A stretch of DNA of 64,000 nt from Flavobacterium sp. W4I14. GTDB lineage: Bacteria; Bacteroidota; Bacteroidia; Sphingobacteriales; Sphingobacteriaceae. A model generated the notes under the pieces. That model saw only the letters and a program-made list of their open reading frames with translations. It made no database searches and had not been told where the DNA came from. The stretch spans positions 2,728,001 to 2,792,000 of the forward strand of contig JAUSZU010000001.1 in the NCBI GenBank assembly GCA_030817875.1. The letters are read 5' to 3'. The translations under genes were made by a program, and so were the position numbers. Position 1 is the stretch's first letter. Each line of letters begins with the position of its first letter. This document shows, piece after piece, positions 62,035 to 64,000 of the stretch.

Positions 62035-62562
62035 ATGAAAGACTTAATGCGCATCAAATGTTTAATATCACAGGATATTGAAACATTATTAAATCAGCAG
62101 ATCAAAAAAGAAGCCCACTCTTCATCACTATATTTATCAATGTCATCTTGGTGTGACCAAAATGGATTCGACTTTTCAGCAGATTATTTCTTAAAGCAAT
62201 CTGAAGAAGAAAGAGTACACCAGCTTAAATTGTTCAAATATGTCTTGGATATGGGCGGAAACGCAATATCTCCGGAGGTTTCTGGCATCAAAACCGAATT
62301 TGCCGGATTTAGAGAAGTTTTCGAAGATGCTTTGGAAGCAGAGATCGCCATTACCCAAAGTTTTAAAAACCTGGCCTCCAAATGCCATAAAGAACAGGAT
62401 TTTGTAACTATGGAATTCTTAAACTGGTTCTTGAAAGAGCAACGCGAAGAAGAATACAAAGCACGCAGGGCATTAGAATTGTTCGAAGTAATTGGCGAAG
62501 AAGGCACAGGAAGATGGGAAATTGATAAACACGTGAACAAAATCACTTATTCAGAAGAATAA
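62035..62562 (+). CDS. ftnA: Ferritin
   Basis: A 175-residue ferritin. Di-iron ligands and their neighbours are visible in QIKKEAHSSSLYLSMSSW, SEEERVHQLKLFKYVLD and FLNWFLKEQREEEYKARR. The length matches prokaryotic non-haem ferritins. It stores iron in a 24-subunit shell and relieves iron-driven oxidative stress. It has its own terminator 20 bp after the stop. Confidence 0.94.
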   Translation: MKDLMRIKCLISQDIETLLNQQIKKEAHSSSLYLSMSSWCDQNGFDFSADYFLKQSEEERVHQLKLFKYVLDMGGNAISPEVSGIKTEFAGFREVFEDALEAEIAITQSFKNLASKCHKEQDFVTMEFLNWFLKEQREEEYKARRALELFEVIGEEGTGRWEIDKHVNKITYSEE

Positions 62563-62582
62563 CAACAACAAAACATATATTG

Positions 62583-62612
62583 AAAGCTATCCTAAAAAGG
62601 GTAGCTTTTTTT
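62583..62612 (+). terminator. Ferritin gene terminator
   Basis: AAAGCTATCC (62583-62592) pairs with GGGTAGCTTT (62599-62608, one G-T pair) followed by a T run. Confidence 0.8.
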
Positions 62613-63153
62613 TACTCAAAAAAAATGACGAAGTATTGGCGGTGAAGCATTAATATCACAGCATTTGCGGATAAGGATTGTTCTAATCTCAAGACATCGT
62701 CATTTCCTTTGATTAATCAAAGGAAATGACGGATTGATCGAGGGAGAAATGACGCGAAAAACGCGCTGCACTATGCTATCTACTCCCTGCTATCGGCCTA
62801 GGATATGATGGAAAGAGAAAACGTTAAAGCTTTAGCGCCCCTTTCGATCTACCACTTCCTAGAGGCAGCACGCCCTCCCCGATCCTTCATAGGGGCTTGT
62901 GCTGACGACCTCAAAGCTTTGACGAATTTATCCGACATCAGATCCAAGCCTTGATTGTTTGTTTCTTTATCATCAAGGATAAAGAAAGAGCCCCTTCGGC
63001 GGCGGCGAGCCGAGGCAAGCCTGAGTCATGGACAAAGATCTCTCCTCTAAAAGAGTTCCTTTGGAACACTGCGATCGAAATGACGGCACTTTTCTCCTTT
63101 CCGCCAATCTTTATCCTTTAGTTATTGGATTGTAATGACACCGAAAAAAAGAA

Positions 63154-63176
63154 AAGCTCCAGTTTTACTGGAGCTT
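63154..63176. terminator. Orphan hairpin 1
   Basis: Perfect 10-bp stem AAGCTCCAGT / ACTGGAGCTT with a 3-nt loop. No gene ends close to it. Confidence 0.6.
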
Positions 63177-63232
63177 CTTGGTTTAGAGTGTTTAGTTTAT
63201 GTTGATTATGAATAAGTCTTAATGTTTTTTGT

Positions 63233-63262
63233 AAAAAAAGCGCCGTTTCCAGCGCTTTTTTT
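63233..63262. terminator. Orphan bidirectional terminator
   Basis: AAAAAAAGCGC pairs with GCGCTTTTTTT (11 bp) around an 8-nt loop, the A/T runs allowing termination on either strand. It lies 57 bp to the right of orphan hairpin 1. Confidence 0.65.
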
Positions 63263-63495
63263 AAACCAAATATATAATAATAATTAACGAGCATTACAAA
63301 AGTACAAACTTTATTCATATTAGCAAGCATTTTTATTAAAAAATTTAAATATTTTAATAAAAAACACATAAAACACTAAAATACAGACATAAAAAATTAA
63401 TCAAACAGATATAAATCATATAAAAATCAATTTTTTATACAAAAACATTAGTTTTTTCCTTTCAAAATCATAATTTAAGGAAATATTTAAGCAAA

Positions 63496-64000
63496 ATGAT
63501 AGAAGATTTTATAAAAAATTACTTAAATCATCCCAAAACTTATGATGAAATGTTCCTAAATGGCGATCATTACCGGGATCATTATTCAAACTTCATCAAC
63601 AATTTCTCTAAAGAATCGCTCGAGAACCTGAACAAAAAGGAAGAATTGGCCAAAAAGTTGTTCATGAGCCAGGGTATTACCTTTACGGTGTACGATAGCG
63701 GCGAAGGGATCGAAAAAATCTTTCCTTTTGATATTATCCCGAGAATTATTACTTCCACAGAGTGGAGTTTTATAGAGAAAGGAATAAAACAACGCCTAAA
63801 AGCGCTGAATCTTTTCTTAAAAGACATTTATAGCAATCAATTTATCTTAAAAGACCAGATTGTACCCATAAATGTAATTTATTCATGTCCGCATTTTTTA
63901 AGAGAGATGCACAATGTAAACGTATTACACGATATCTATATCCATATTGCCGGAATAGACCTGATAAGAGATCACGATGGAACATTTTATGTTTTAGAAG
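63496..64000 (+). CDS. Circularly permuted ATP-grasp protein (partial, runs off right edge)
   Basis: An ATG at 63496 opens a frame of 168 codons without a stop to the window end. It begins MIEDFIKNYLNHPKTYDEMF and includes GITFTVYDSGEGIEKIFPFD, IPRIITSTEWSFIEKGIKQR and LHDIYIHIAGIDLIRDHDGT. This is the N-terminus of circularly permuted type 2 ATP-grasp proteins (about 480 residues), which are usually followed by an alpha-E (DUF403) gene and a transglutaminase-like gene. The family is thought to make a peptide-like product; the catalytic residues lie beyond the window. Confidence 0.82.
   Translation, partial: MIEDFIKNYLNHPKTYDEMFLNGDHYRDHYSNFINNFSKESLENLNKKEELAKKLFMSQGITFTVYDSGEGIEKIFPFDIIPRIITSTEWSFIEKGIKQRLKALNLFLKDIYSNQFILKDQIVPINVIYSCPHFLREMHNVNVLHDIYIHIAGIDLIRDHDGTFYVLE

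Larger units (their letters stand above)
62563..63495. other. 933-bp gap with REP-like sequence and two orphan hairpins
   Basis: After the ferritin terminator it contains REP-like inverted stretches (TCATTTCCTTTGATTAATCA near 62700, and arms near 63060), then two strong hairpins at 63154-63176 and 63233-63262. Between 62620 and 63150 no protein-like frame is convincing. It may hold a small RNA. Confidence 0.5.

Noticed and set aside
63118..63369. 83-codon minus-strand frame over the orphan hairpins
   Set aside because: It is Phe/Leu/Lys-rich translation of AT-rich DNA, spanning both hairpins.

Overview
The window looks like a chromosome segment of a Sphingobacteriaceae bacterium, most likely Pedobacter or a close relative. 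Evidence: Bacteroidetes-type conjugation genes (TraE/TraF/TraG/TraI/TraJ, RteC, MobA/B), SusC/SusD pairs, TonB-dependent receptors, type III glutamine synthetase, starts preceded by A-rich sequence rather than Shine-Dalgarno motifs, and a moderately AT-rich core. The species is inferred, not proven.

Bases 1 to about 35,700 are a mosaic integrated element of the Bacteroidetes conjugative-transposon type; its left end lies outside the window. From the left, on the minus strand: a transfer operon (partial TraJ, three tandem related exported helical proteins including TraI, a DUF3876-type lipoprotein, the VirB4-like ATPase TraG, TraF/DUF4133, TraE/DUF4134, a membrane-anchored unknown) and rteC. 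Then cargo at 8.1-19.4 kb: a Crp/Fnr regulator, an XRE repressor with a 26-bp perfect palindrome upstream, a structured leader, SusC, SusD and a TlpA-like thioredoxin with a long C-terminal extension, a DUF6520-like peptide, a MauE/DoxX-like membrane protein, a second Crp-like gene, and a LytTR response regulator and LytS-type kinase with a Thr-rich peptide gene between them. Two 21-bp-spaced direct-repeat sites mark this last unit. The mobilisation module (coupling protein, relaxase, MobA, candidate oriT) lies at 20.2-24.0 kb, bordered by decayed IS21-like ends.

From 24.4 to 35.7 kb is an accessory zone with defence-island character: a broken phage-type nuclease gene, a stand-alone RelA/SpoT protein, two membrane proteins of unknown role, a protein with an R-x4-H HEPN-like motif, a two-gene unit of a possible PD-(D/E)XK-like protein plus an HNH protein, phage remnants (ParB-like, terminase-small-like), a tyrosine recombinase and a large serine recombinase. 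The zone ends at a tRNA-His(GTG) gene on the minus strand; the serine recombinase frame runs antisense through the tRNA terminator and the tRNA, so the tRNA region is the probable right junction.

From 35.8 to 64 kb is ordinary chromosome: rnhA, fbp, a YfcE-type phosphoesterase, a serine hydrolase, a TrmN6-type methyltransferase, an outer-membrane protein, a VOC protein, purL, tonB, glnN, purM, a NeuD-type acetyltransferase, an Oar-like TonB-dependent receptor, lpdA, an MBL hydrolase with a GNAT acetyltransferase, a DUF6686-like protein, ferritin and the start of a circularly permuted ATP-grasp gene. Intergenic spaces here hold REP-like inverted repeats, a three-copy dispersed repeat and several clear hairpin terminators.

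The best candidates for new biology are the LytTR/Thr-rich peptide unit with its paired operators (17.2-19.4 kb), the two-gene nuclease-like unit (28.7-30.9 kb) within the defence-like cluster, and the recombinase/tRNA junction.
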